From positions 434,001 through 498,000 of the forward strand of contig NZ_MAUJ01000002.1 in NCBI RefSeq assembly GCF_001696455.1: a stretch of 64,000 nt of DNA, in the 5' to 3' direction. The DNA comes from Pseudoalteromonas luteoviolacea (lineage in GTDB: Bacteria > Pseudomonadota > Gammaproteobacteria > Enterobacterales > Alteromonadaceae). This document shows, piece by piece, positions 8,991-18,231 of the stretch (within the stretch, counting starts at the first letter, position 1; every line of letters starts with the position of its first letter). The position numbers and the translations under genes are program-made. Under the pieces are notes generated by a model. That model worked only from the letters and a program-made list of their open reading frames with translations. It was not told the DNA's origin and did not search any database.

Positions 8991-11057
8991 TTATGGCTTT
9001 GCAAATTTTTGCAAAACGATATCCATCTCTAAGTTTTCAACCCGATTCAAAATAATTTGATTGCCATCTAATGTAGAACTCAGCCCTAAGTCCACATTCA
9101 TGTTGTAAAGGTGCAAGCCTATATCAGCAACAAACTCATTTTTTTGCATAAAGCTATTAAAATTATAAAGCGATAACTGATGCCCCTGTTTAACGACATA
9201 ATAAATCCCGTTTGTATGCAAAGCTGGACGGTATAGATCAATAGAGTTTGATAACTGCTCGAGGCTAACTCGACCTTCAAGCACCTTAAAAAGATACTGC
9301 TTCAACGCCATGGTAAACCCATCAAAGCTAATATTTTTTTTCAACAATGGGAGCCGTTCATTGTCCGCGTCAGTTAATAAGTAATTTGCAGCGCTTCCCA
9401 CATCGTATCGCCAATATTTGAATTCTTTCGACTCCATAGTTCGATAATAAATTGATTTACCATCGTCAGCCCAATATATGTTACTCAAACTATTGTTTTC
9501 CTTCACAACAGCGACCGGAGTTTTAGCAAATACATTCACGATGTAGAGCGTATTGCTCTCACTTAAAATGGCTAAATACTCCGCGTCCGATGAAAATAAC
9601 AACAGTTTTGGCTTGTCTGACTTGGGCATTTTAGTCAATAAGCTCGGCGTTGCTTTTAAGCGATGTTTTATCCAGATTTCCACATGATCTATTTGAGGGT
9701 CAACCCTCGGAGCAGAAGACACATAGGCCAGCTGCATACCATCAGAGGAGATACTCGCAAGCGTATCTACTCTGGCATTTGACGACACCGCTTGAAACTC
9801 AGTTTTGTTCCGATTAAATAAGTAAAGGTTTACTTCAGCAGTGCCCTCAGTGTGAGCCAAATAACCACTTGTTCGCTCAATTGCTAGCTCAGTAATTTTT
9901 CCATAGGGTTTATAAATTGAAACGGCTTTTTGAGCGCCTTTATGCAATTGTAAATCTCCGCCGATACTGACTATTTCCCCTTGTTTTAACCCAAAGTAAG
10001 GTTGACTAATTTTGTCCAGGTCTGGCAGCTCACCAACCGTGCCATCAAGGCTTGCATATGCTTTAAATACTTCATCACTCGGACTCGAATAGAGTAAGCT
10101 ATCACCCAGCACATCATAGTGCTGAACGCCCCGCAGAATTTGAGATTCATGCAACGTAAATTGTGCATTTTCATCAATATGCACGTCGTATCGAACCAAA
10201 GCTTTTTCCCCAGAAATAGTGCGATTTACAAGTAGACTGTCACTAGAGTGCCATATTATTTTCTCTGGTTCATGCGCACCATCGCACTCCATCAAGTGCT
10301 GCTCTTTATTTAATCGCCACAATTCTATGGCATTGTTCACTGGTAGTGCACGCACCTCACAGCTAAAGGGGCCAAAGCGATAATACAGCAACCAATTACC
10401 ATCCGCTGACCACGCTGGAAGTTGTTCGCTATACCCTGTTGATTTGACGGTGTGCGTAGTTTGGGTCTGCAAATCATACACTGCGAGGTCAAATTGACTC
10501 CGACCAGAACCTATCTGGCTGTAAGCTAAATATCGACCATTTGGGGAAAAACTCAGCTGTACTTCAGCACCTGGCGCTGATGTTATCCTCGAAATATATT
10601 CTACTTTTCGAGTTTGGTCGTTGCTGCCCCAATCTAGAAATACCAACAGCGCCAGAAAAAAGCCAAAAGCGATACCACCAAACATCCAATTAAAAGGAAT
10701 ATGCTGGTTCGGTGTTTTTGCTTTGTCTATGAGTGAGGGAGTATGTGAGTATGTAGCAATGCATTGATAACCAATTTTGGGGACTGTTTTTATAAATAGG
10801 GGCTGTTTGGATGTATCACCCAATACCTTACGCAATTGCACAATGAGCTGACTGACCGAATTATCACTTACAACTAAGTTTGGCCAAAGTTGCTCTATAA
10901 TTTCGTCTCTTGTAACTGGCTCTGGGGCTTTGTCTATTAGCAGTCGTAATAACGCTAGCTGCTTGTGTTCAATTGGCGTCCACAGCCCCGCCACTTTGAC
11001 ACTCATTTTTTTGGTATCAATTAATACATCATTTAATAAAAAACGTTCAAACTGCAT
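8991..11057 (-). CDS. Transmembrane winged-helix regulator with PD40 beta-propeller (CadC/ToxR-like)
   Basis: About 688 residues. Residues 1-105 are an OmpR/CadC-type winged helix (LTRD-like VTRDEIIEQLWPNLVVSDNS, then SVSQLIVQLRKVLGD, then FIKTVPKIGYQC). One membrane helix follows at about 128-148 (WMFGGIAFGFFLALLVFLDW). The remaining 540 residues face the periplasm and contain WD40-like PD40 repeats (LSFSPNGRYLAYSQIGSG, LPAWSADGNWLLYY, SISSDGMQLAYVS). In CadC and ToxR the periplasmic part senses a signal and the cytoplasmic part binds DNA. ATG 11057 is preferred over the TTG five codons earlier. It is divergent from the second TonB-dependent receptor across about 200 bases, so that gene is the likely target. 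No phosphorylation domain is present. Confidence 0.88.
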   Translation of the reverse strand: MQFERFLLNDVLIDTKKMSVKVAGLWTPIEHKQLALLRLLIDKAPEPVTRDEIIEQLWPNLVVSDNSVSQLIVQLRKVLGDTSKQPLFIKTVPKIGYQCIATYSHTPSLIDKAKTPNQHIPFNWMFGGIAFGFFLALLVFLDWGSNDQTRKVEYISRITSAPGAEVQLSFSPNGRYLAYSQIGSGRSQFDLAVYDLQTQTTHTVKSTGYSEQLPAWSADGNWLLYYRFGPFSCEVRALPVNNAIELWRLNKEQHLMECDGAHEPEKIIWHSSDSLLVNRTISGEKALVRYDVHIDENAQFTLHESQILRGVQHYDVLGDSLLYSSPSDEVFKAYASLDGTVGELPDLDKISQPYFGLKQGEIVSIGGDLQLHKGAQKAVSIYKPYGKITELAIERTSGYLAHTEGTAEVNLYLFNRNKTEFQAVSSNARVDTLASISSDGMQLAYVSSAPRVDPQIDHVEIWIKHRLKATPSLLTKMPKSDKPKLLLFSSDAEYLAILSESNTLYIVNVFAKTPVAVVKENNSLSNIYWADDGKSIYYRTMESKEFKYWRYDVGSAANYLLTDADNERLPLLKKNISFDGFTMALKQYLFKVLEGRVSLEQLSNSIDLYRPALHTNGIYYVVKQGHQLSLYNFNSFMQKNEFVADIGLHLYNMNVDLGLSSTLDGNQIILNRVENLEMDIVLQKFAKP

Positions 11058-11260
11058 TGATTGATCCAACAAAAATTTGCTACCTATTATTCAGAAAGTC
11101 ACAAAACAGACATCTATTCCCTTATCATCATACTATGTTATGCTACTTGAAAAAATAATTTACCTATATGTAACCTTGATCCGTTTGTTCTTGCGTTTTA
11201 AAACATAAGTGCAAAAAGTGTCACGATAAGTTAAATGCTTTATTGCAGGAGTCGGAAATA

Positions 11261-13921
11261 ATGATTTTTAGCAGTCGTAATAACCAATTTCTGATTACCA
11301 GTGGTTTAGTTGGTGCTTTATTACTTACTCAAAACGCCTATTGTTCTACTCAACCCCACAAAGAAACACCGCGCTCAGATAAGGCTTCCGACTCATCAAA
11401 AGACCCTTTAATTCATATTCAAATCAGGGGCTTTCATGACAGCGTTGTCAAATCTCTCAATAATAAACGCTATAGTCAACAAATAAGCGATAGTATTAGT
11501 GCACAAGAGATTGGGAAATTCCCCGACAAGAATGTTGCCGAGGCTCTGCAAAGGATAACCGGGATATCTTTATCTCGAGTACAAGGCGAAGGTGAACGAA
11601 TTGGCGTCAGAGGAACAACGCCCGAACAAAACCGCACATACTTAAATGGCCAGTACTTGGCATCGGCAGATTGGTGGATATCCTCTTTGCCGAGTAGAGG
11701 GTTTAACTTTACGCTGCTTCCTGCTGATATTGTTTCTAGTTTAGAGATTTATAAAACCCCACAGGCAAATCAAGATGAAGGCTCTTTGGGTGGCGCCATC
11801 AACATAAAAACAATTGACCCACTGTATGCAGAGTCAGGAACGGGATCAATTACAACGCAGATTCAATATAATGACTTGTCCAAGCAATATGACCCCCAAC
11901 TGTCCGGCGTATATAGTTGGAAGAATCAATCGAAAGATTTCGCCTTTTTAATAACGCTTAACCATCTACAGCGCTCTTTAAGACGCGACGGATTAGAGTC
12001 GTGGGGCTGGCATGAAAGAAACTTGGATAAAACGTCCAATGGTGAACTTGTAGCATCAACTCACCCTAATGCCACATACAAAAATATATGGACACCTGGA
12101 GGTGGTGGCTCCGCGGTATTTTTACAAGACAGAGTACTCACAAGCCTGACATCCAGTTTTACTTATCAACTCGATCATAATTGGGTGCTTCGTTCACACC
12201 TACTCCACTCTGAGTTAAGTGCAGATAACAGCAATCAAAACTTCCTTTGGCAGCCAGGAAAAGCACTTGATGCACGCAGCCCAATTCCAGCCTATGAGAT
12301 CCGAGACAATACGTTGGTATACGGAGAAATAGGCCACGCTACCTCCAAACCCTTTAATACCAGCATGGAAGCAATTTGGAGACAAGCAAAGATCCAAACT
12401 CAGAGCTTTCACCTAGACCTAAATTACACTGGCCCATGGTGGGATGCCCAATACCAAGTAGGTTATACACATGGGCAGGGTGGCACCAGTGAGGATAACA
12501 CGGCACAGTTTTCAGCCAACACTCTGTATTCATTTGATACTCGGGTACCACAAAACATCCAAACACATTATGCCACTTCTCCTCTACAAGCTGACAAATG
12601 GTTTATTAGTGAAGCCCGAAGCGACAGTCAAGATGGCAATGACACGGCTTATTTTATACAAAAGGATTTTGCCCGAAATTTGACTACACCAGGCTTAGAA
12701 AAATTAAGCTTTGGCGGCAAATACAAGCGCCATAAACGCGATTTTATCAGAATGCGGTCAATTCACGGTGGCCTAGACGGCCTTGCAGCCCAGCTCGGAA
12801 GCAGCCTAGCTGATTACCCTGCACCTTTTGTTGATGATTACCTTCACGGTATTGGCAATGAGCAAACTTTAAAACGCTATAGTTTTGCGAATATTTCGGC
12901 CCTAGAAAAAGACTTCTCGTCTTTAACATTTGTTCAAAACGAAGAGAAAAATAGTCGATTTTACATCGAAGAGGAAACACTCGCAGGGTATTCCATGCTC
13001 ACTTTAAGCGGTTCAAGTTATAGCGCAAACCTTGGTCTTAGATTAGTAAAAACATGGCAACAAGCACAGGCTTATGAGCGCATTGCAACATTGCCAGATA
13101 CCACCGCAGACTACAACTGGCAATCAAATACAAAAAGTTATACTGATTTACTGCCAAGTGTTAATCTCCAAGTCGACTTAACCGAGTCTCTCATTAGTCG
13201 TTTCGCCGTAGCAAGAGTCATGTCTCGCGCTCAGTTTCACCATCTCATGCCATCTACAAACTACAACGTGACCCAAGCTCAGGGGCAAGGGGGAAACCCC
13301 GATTTAGACCCATATCGCGCAACGCAGTACGACTTAAGTTTGGAGTGGTATTTTGCCGAAGCAGCCCTAGCTTCAATTGCGATATTTAATAAAGATGTTG
13401 AGTCCTTTATCGAGTTTAAACGTCAATTAGAGCTGCACGAAGGTGTTCTCATGTCCATTGATAGGCCTATCAATGGCAACGGCGGGACTATTAGGGGTAT
13501 AGAGCTGAGCTATCAGCAGGCCATAGCTTATGGATTTGGCATTATCGCAAACTATACCTTTGTGGATGGTAGTAGAACATCTCAACTAAGTGGCTTAAAG
13601 GATTGGATCCCGGGAACTTCAAGGCACAGTGCTAACCTCACCGCCTACTATGAAAATAATCAACTCAGTATTAGGCTCGCGTACAATTTTAGAACTGAAT
13701 TCGCGACTGGGGTTGGAGAAACAAAAATGGATGATTATGGGCAGTTAGATGGTAATATCACTTATTCACTCAATGATAACCTTGATCTGGTGTTTGAATT
13801 TTTAAACTTAGGTGATGAGACTATTTACACGTATGACCGTAATGAATACGCACCCACTGCGGTTTATAGAAATGGCCGACGCTTTTATCTTGGCGCGCAA
13901 TATCGTTTCAATACCAACTAA
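11261..13921 (+). CDS. TonB-dependent receptor, paralogue of the 3343 receptor
   Basis: 886 residues from ATG 11261, which has AGGAG centred about 10 bases upstream. A frame also exists from TTG 11243, but that codon lies before this ribosome site. The signal peptide ends near SGLVGALLLTQNAYC. The plug domain closely follows the first receptor: QEIGKFPDKNVAEALQRITG, then QGEGERIGVRGT, then LNGQYLASADWW, then SRGFNFTLLPADIV and DEGSLGGAINIKT. The beta-barrel fills the rest. The last residues are RFNTN, so the usual terminal aromatic residue is not at the very end. The divergent wHTH/PD40 sensor and the S9 peptidase downstream suggest a peptide substrate. That is inference. Confidence 0.94.
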   Translation: MIFSSRNNQFLITSGLVGALLLTQNAYCSTQPHKETPRSDKASDSSKDPLIHIQIRGFHDSVVKSLNNKRYSQQISDSISAQEIGKFPDKNVAEALQRITGISLSRVQGEGERIGVRGTTPEQNRTYLNGQYLASADWWISSLPSRGFNFTLLPADIVSSLEIYKTPQANQDEGSLGGAINIKTIDPLYAESGTGSITTQIQYNDLSKQYDPQLSGVYSWKNQSKDFAFLITLNHLQRSLRRDGLESWGWHERNLDKTSNGELVASTHPNATYKNIWTPGGGGSAVFLQDRVLTSLTSSFTYQLDHNWVLRSHLLHSELSADNSNQNFLWQPGKALDARSPIPAYEIRDNTLVYGEIGHATSKPFNTSMEAIWRQAKIQTQSFHLDLNYTGPWWDAQYQVGYTHGQGGTSEDNTAQFSANTLYSFDTRVPQNIQTHYATSPLQADKWFISEARSDSQDGNDTAYFIQKDFARNLTTPGLEKLSFGGKYKRHKRDFIRMRSIHGGLDGLAAQLGSSLADYPAPFVDDYLHGIGNEQTLKRYSFANISALEKDFSSLTFVQNEEKNSRFYIEEETLAGYSMLTLSGSSYSANLGLRLVKTWQQAQAYERIATLPDTTADYNWQSNTKSYTDLLPSVNLQVDLTESLISRFAVARVMSRAQFHHLMPSTNYNVTQAQGQGGNPDLDPYRATQYDLSLEWYFAEAALASIAIFNKDVESFIEFKRQLELHEGVLMSIDRPINGNGGTIRGIELSYQQAIAYGFGIIANYTFVDGSRTSQLSGLKDWIPGTSRHSANLTAYYENNQLSIRLAYNFRTEFATGVGETKMDDYGQLDGNITYSLNDNLDLVFEFLNLGDETIYTYDRNEYAPTAVYRNGRRFYLGAQYRFNTN

Positions 13922-14382
13922 GGTAAAGGGTTTTAAACTAGCTAAGCAGGTATCTCAAAAGCATTTCAACCGATACGAAACATGGCGTGTTTAAACATCA
14001 CCAATGTGAAAAGGGGGACCACATCAAGTAGCCCCCGCAATTCATTGACGCTTTGGGTTTTTGATTGCGCCTCCCTAGTTCTAATTTGCAAATCACTGGT
14101 TCATAAAAGTATGTGTGAATGAACAGTCACCTTTTCGCCTTTTACACAAATCAAGCGCTCCATATATCAATAAATTATCGAACAAAAGTCAGTAGCTAAA
14201 ACTAATTACGTGATTATTTACTCAACTTTTGCACTGCTTTATGCAGCTAACGCACCACTAATCGCATCACTTATACACTTTGTCGCAAACACTGGTTTTC
14301 TGAACTCCCCTACGTAAAATGTGCTAAATTTTATGAGCTAGGCACCTGTGCTCAGCTCAGTTTCTTATTCAAGGTTAGTACA
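13922..14382. other. Intergenic region between receptor and S9 peptidase
   Basis: About 460 bases without a convincing gene. A GGGGG (14013-14017) to CCCCC (14032-14036) inverted repeat lacks a T tract and is at best a weak terminator. The AT-rich second half should hold the peptidase promoter. I see no clear operator shared with the receptor upstream region. Confidence 0.5.
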
Positions 14383-16443
14383 ATGAAGTTGATAAAAACG
14401 ACGCTTGCCCTCGCTATTGGGTTAGCAAGTGCGAGTAGTATCGCCAGCAAAGCTGATACCATTACCATAGAAGATATCCCAAAAATTCAAAAAGTTGTCA
14501 GTGCAGCGGTCAGCCCAGATGGTGAGTCAGTTGCATTTACTCGCTCAGTTCCACGTGAGCTGTATGTAGACAAAAATGGTAAAAACTTCACTGAACTTCA
14601 CCTCGTTGATGAAGATGGTGTGGAGCGCCCCTACATAACCGGCAAAGTCAATATCCGCAACATATCTTGGTCGGCCGACGGTAGCTTCATCTACTTTTTA
14701 ACGAAAAAGAAAACAGACAAATTTACGTCACTTTACCGTATTGCGGTAAATGGTGGTGAAGCACAAAAGGTATTCTCGCTGGCTGGGACATCAGTATCTG
14801 CATACCGTTTAAGTCCAAATGGTAAACACGTTGCTGTGCTTGCCATGCCTGCAAAAGATGCGTCTGAAAAAGAGCTAAAGAAACTGGGCTTTATGGCGGA
14901 AGTATACGAGTTAGGCCTTAAAAACAAGCAACTACATATTATCGACTTACACGCCAGTGAAAAGCCACTTAAACCAATAGCAGTGAATATTGAAGGCTAT
15001 GTGAGTGACGTAAATTGGTCTGATGATGCAAGCAAATTATTGGTTAAAACTCAACCAACGGCATTGATCGATGACCAGTATATGAAATCCCAGTGGCACA
15101 TCATGGATGCAAACACCCACACGATTACCACCTCTTTTAAAACAGAAGGCAAACTTGGTGAAGCAGAGTTTTCTCATGATGGTAAGTACATTGCGATTTT
15201 AGGTGCTGAAGACAAGCATGACCCAGCAAAAGGTCGTTTATATATTGCGAATGCTAAAACAGGTAAAGTCGAAGAGTGGATCCCGAACTTTATGGGCCAT
15301 ATCGGCGACTTTGAATGGTCAAACCGTAAAAATGTCTTGAATTTTGTCGGCCACGTTGGCGCAGAGAGCTTTGTCGGTCAAATCAAGGTTGGATCTCAGA
15401 AGTATAAAAAGCTCATTAAAGAAGGTAAGTTGATTGCGGGTAAACTGTCAGTATCTGACTCCGACAAAACAATTGCTTTAACGGCTAATACTGCTCAGCA
15501 CCCAAATGAAGTATACATGGTAAGGTCTAAACGCCCTACGCGTTTGTCTAACTCAAATGAATGGCTAAACACTAAGCGCTTCGCCAAGCAGGAAGCGCTA
15601 ACTTTTAAAGCGCGTGATGGTGTAGAGATTGGTGGTGTTTTAATCTACCCACTCGATTACGAAAAAGGCCAGCGTTACCCATTGATCATGTCAGTACATG
15701 GTGGACCAGAGTCACATGATAAGAATGGTTGGTTGACTAGCTATTCTGACCCAGGTCAAATGGGCGCAGCAAGAGGGTATGCAGTTTTCTACCCTAACTA
15801 CCGTGGTTCTACAGGAAAAGGCGTTGATTACTCTAAACTTGGCCAAGGTGATTACGCAGGGAAAGAGTTTGACGATCTAGTAGATATGAAAGAGTACCTT
15901 GTGAATATCGGGCTAGTAGATACCAAAAAAGTCGGTATCACTGGCGGTTCATATGGCGGTTACGCATCAGCTTGGGGCGCTACTAAACTAACCGAGCATT
16001 TCGCTGCCAGTGTCATGTTTGTAGGCGTTACTAACCAGTTGTCTAAGTTTGGTACTACTGATATTTCAAATGAAATGTTCCTTGTACACGCGCGTTCATA
16101 TCCATGGCAAAAATGGCAATGGTACTTAGAACGCAGCCCTATTTATTGGGCTGGCCAGTCAAAAACGCCTCTGCTTATAATGCACGGTAAAGATGATCCA
16201 CGCGTTCATCCTGCGCAGTCAATGGAGCTTTATCGCTACATGAAAGTACAAGGTAAAGATGTACGCTTAGTGTATTACCCTGGTGAGGGGCATGGTAACC
16301 GTAAGGTTGCAGCACAGTATGACTATAGTATTAGACTGATGCGTTGGATGGATAACTATCTAATCCATGGTAATAAAGAAATGCCAGATTACGTAATCGA
16401 TCATGCAGCGAAGCTCAAAGAAGTAAAAGCAGCTCGCAAGTAA
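14383..16443 (+). CDS. S9 family prolyl oligopeptidase-type peptidase, exported
   Basis: 686 residues with a signal peptide (LALAIGLASASSIASKA). An N-terminal seven-bladed propeller (about 30-400) shows VSAAVSPDGESVAFTRS-type repeats. The C-terminal alpha/beta-hydrolase has the S9 signature GGSYGGYAS with nucleophile Ser523. The acid is in KDDPRVHP (Asp604 or Asp605), and the histidine is His637 in GEGHGNRK. These enzymes cut short peptides, often after proline or as acylaminoacyl or dipeptidyl peptidases; the exact specificity cannot be read. The protein probably acts in the periplasm on peptides brought in by the upstream receptor. ATG 14383 follows AAGG. Confidence 0.94.
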   Translation: MKLIKTTLALAIGLASASSIASKADTITIEDIPKIQKVVSAAVSPDGESVAFTRSVPRELYVDKNGKNFTELHLVDEDGVERPYITGKVNIRNISWSADGSFIYFLTKKKTDKFTSLYRIAVNGGEAQKVFSLAGTSVSAYRLSPNGKHVAVLAMPAKDASEKELKKLGFMAEVYELGLKNKQLHIIDLHASEKPLKPIAVNIEGYVSDVNWSDDASKLLVKTQPTALIDDQYMKSQWHIMDANTHTITTSFKTEGKLGEAEFSHDGKYIAILGAEDKHDPAKGRLYIANAKTGKVEEWIPNFMGHIGDFEWSNRKNVLNFVGHVGAESFVGQIKVGSQKYKKLIKEGKLIAGKLSVSDSDKTIALTANTAQHPNEVYMVRSKRPTRLSNSNEWLNTKRFAKQEALTFKARDGVEIGGVLIYPLDYEKGQRYPLIMSVHGGPESHDKNGWLTSYSDPGQMGAARGYAVFYPNYRGSTGKGVDYSKLGQGDYAGKEFDDLVDMKEYLVNIGLVDTKKVGITGGSYGGYASAWGATKLTEHFAASVMFVGVTNQLSKFGTTDISNEMFLVHARSYPWQKWQWYLERSPIYWAGQSKTPLLIMHGKDDPRVHPAQSMELYRYMKVQGKDVRLVYYPGEGHGNRKVAAQYDYSIRLMRWMDNYLIHGNKEMPDYVIDHAAKLKEVKAARK

Positions 16444-16457
16444 ACGACTTCCATGTC

Positions 16458-16508
16458 AAAAGAGTAAAACGACTGAGTCAATGGCTATGTCGTTTTGCTC
16501 TTTTATTT
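16458..16508 (+). terminator. Strong intrinsic terminator after the S9 peptidase
   Basis: A 16-bp stem, 16458-16473 paired with 16489-16504, with one wobble pair (AAAAGAGTAAAACGAC against GTCGTTTTGCTCTTTT). The arm ends in TTTT. It begins 15 bases after the stop codon. Confidence 0.9.
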
Positions 16509-16706
16509 AGTAACCAAATCTATATCGCCCAAAAACAAGACTATCTGAGATCCTTCAACCTCGGTAAATTCATTGACCCCGTCCATGCGCCTCAACATTA
16601 GTGACCGTATTTAGCAACTTTAGAGGTAGAAAGCAAAGATAGCCTCACTTTTGAGCTGTACCCATATTAAACCAAAAAGAACACAAATAAAACATTTTAT
16701 TCACAA

Positions 16707-17966
16707 CTAAATTACAGGGTCGAAAAATACTTCAATTGGCTCCGAGCGGCCTTTCAAATTTACCTCCGCAGCCTTCTTTAACGAATCTAACTGTGATTGC
16801 TCGACACTCACCTTGCTCACTAGCAACGGCGTTTTGAGGTCTTTGGTTTTGCTTTCAATTCGCGCTGCCACGTTTACTGTATCTCCAATGACGGTGTAAT
16901 CCATACAGCTAGAACTGCCAACATTACCCGCGATTGCTTCACCACTATGAACACCTATTCCAATCTCTAGTGCTGGTAACCCCTCTTTTAATAGCTCTTT
17001 ATTTAGCTGCTCAAGTGCTGATAGCATTTCTTTAGATGCTTCGATGGCGTTTCTAGCGCTGTTTCCTTCGTCTTGAGGCGTACCAAAAATTGCCATAATG
17101 GCATCTCCAATGAATTTATCAATCATCCCATCATACTTAAAAATGATCGTACTCATCGCCGAAAAATAACGATTCAGCAGAGCCGTAATGACTTCGGGCT
17201 CATGCTTTTCACACAAAGAGGTAAAACTTCTAATATCAGCCATTAATACTGTGACATTGCGGCGCTCTCCACCGGGTTCAATATCGACTTTCCCTGTTTC
17301 GACTGCACTGACTAACTTTTTTGGAAGGTAACGTAGCAGCCGCTCTCGATGTCTAAGTCGAGTATAAGTATTTGTGATATAGCTTGAAATTGACCACGCC
17401 AATAAGCCAGAGAATAAGATAATAATTTGCTCATGTAACTCTATCGCTCGCGCGGTATCACTGTGCTCTAAAATCAACGTGCCTGTTGCTAAGCAACACA
17501 ATGTGGAATAGTAAATAATTAACTTACCTTGTCTGAATGCACTCATAACATTAAACAGAATTAATGCGCTCATGAGCATCAGTTCAAACTCAGTGTTATG
17601 CATATCATGCAAAAAGTGACCAATCTCGGAAAGAAACTCCATCTCTAAAGTAATAATTAAGATAATGAGGTAATCAAACAAAATCGAAATGTACTTTAAC
17701 CAAGGTTTGTATTCTTTACTCCTAGCCCATTTGGCAACCACAACACACCAAACGGCTGTCAGCGCCATGGTGCCGAGATCCACGGCTATCAAAGTCCAGT
17801 CGATTCCGCTATTGAGCAAACCGATAAACAATTCGATAAGAAATAGCGACATCAGGCCGTAAAAACGTATCCGATTTATATGCAGCTCCATCTCCATTTC
17901 GCGTTGCTGATAGCAATCAGTCAGCAATGCATCAAACGATTCGTCAATATCCTTCAGCCATTTCAT
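16707..17966 (-). CDS. Membrane class III adenylate/guanylate cyclase
   Basis: 419 residues. The N-terminal half has about six membrane helices between residues 30 and 205 (for example FYGLMSLFLIELFIGLLNSG and IIILFSGLLAWSISSYI). The C-terminal half (about 225-415) is a class III nucleotide cyclase. VLMADIRSFT and the later GDAIMAIFGTP supply the two metal-binding aspartates. Lys in DKFIGDAIM and the DYTVIGDTVNVAARI segment fit ATP as substrate. The protein probably makes cAMP in response to a membrane or periplasmic signal. It is a lone gene between the S9 peptidase terminator (convergent) and the S41/beta-lactamase gene (same strand). Start ATG 17966. Confidence 0.9.
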   Translation of the reverse strand: MKWLKDIDESFDALLTDCYQQREMEMELHINRIRFYGLMSLFLIELFIGLLNSGIDWTLIAVDLGTMALTAVWCVVVAKWARSKEYKPWLKYISILFDYLIILIITLEMEFLSEIGHFLHDMHNTEFELMLMSALILFNVMSAFRQGKLIIYYSTLCCLATGTLILEHSDTARAIELHEQIIILFSGLLAWSISSYITNTYTRLRHRERLLRYLPKKLVSAVETGKVDIEPGGERRNVTVLMADIRSFTSLCEKHEPEVITALLNRYFSAMSTIIFKYDGMIDKFIGDAIMAIFGTPQDEGNSARNAIEASKEMLSALEQLNKELLKEGLPALEIGIGVHSGEAIAGNVGSSSCMDYTVIGDTVNVAARIESKTKDLKTPLLVSKVSVEQSQLDSLKKAAEVNLKGRSEPIEVFFDPVI

Positions 17967-18231
17967 GTTAATTGTTCACCGTTTAAAATTACATATTTAC
18001 CAATTGGAGCGCTACTAAGTTATGGATAGTAGGCTGACCAATTTCGACAACTATAGTGTAGCTAAGCATTTTTAAATTAACATAACAGCAATAGGCGAAT
18101 AGATTGTATGTAGTTAAGTCTCAATAATCACATGCCTAACAGGGACTTACTAGGGTTGGCTATATGGAAGGTTGATGGTATGGCTGTACACTTCACATTT
18201 GCGAGATATCGTACAGCCATAAAAGGGGTTG

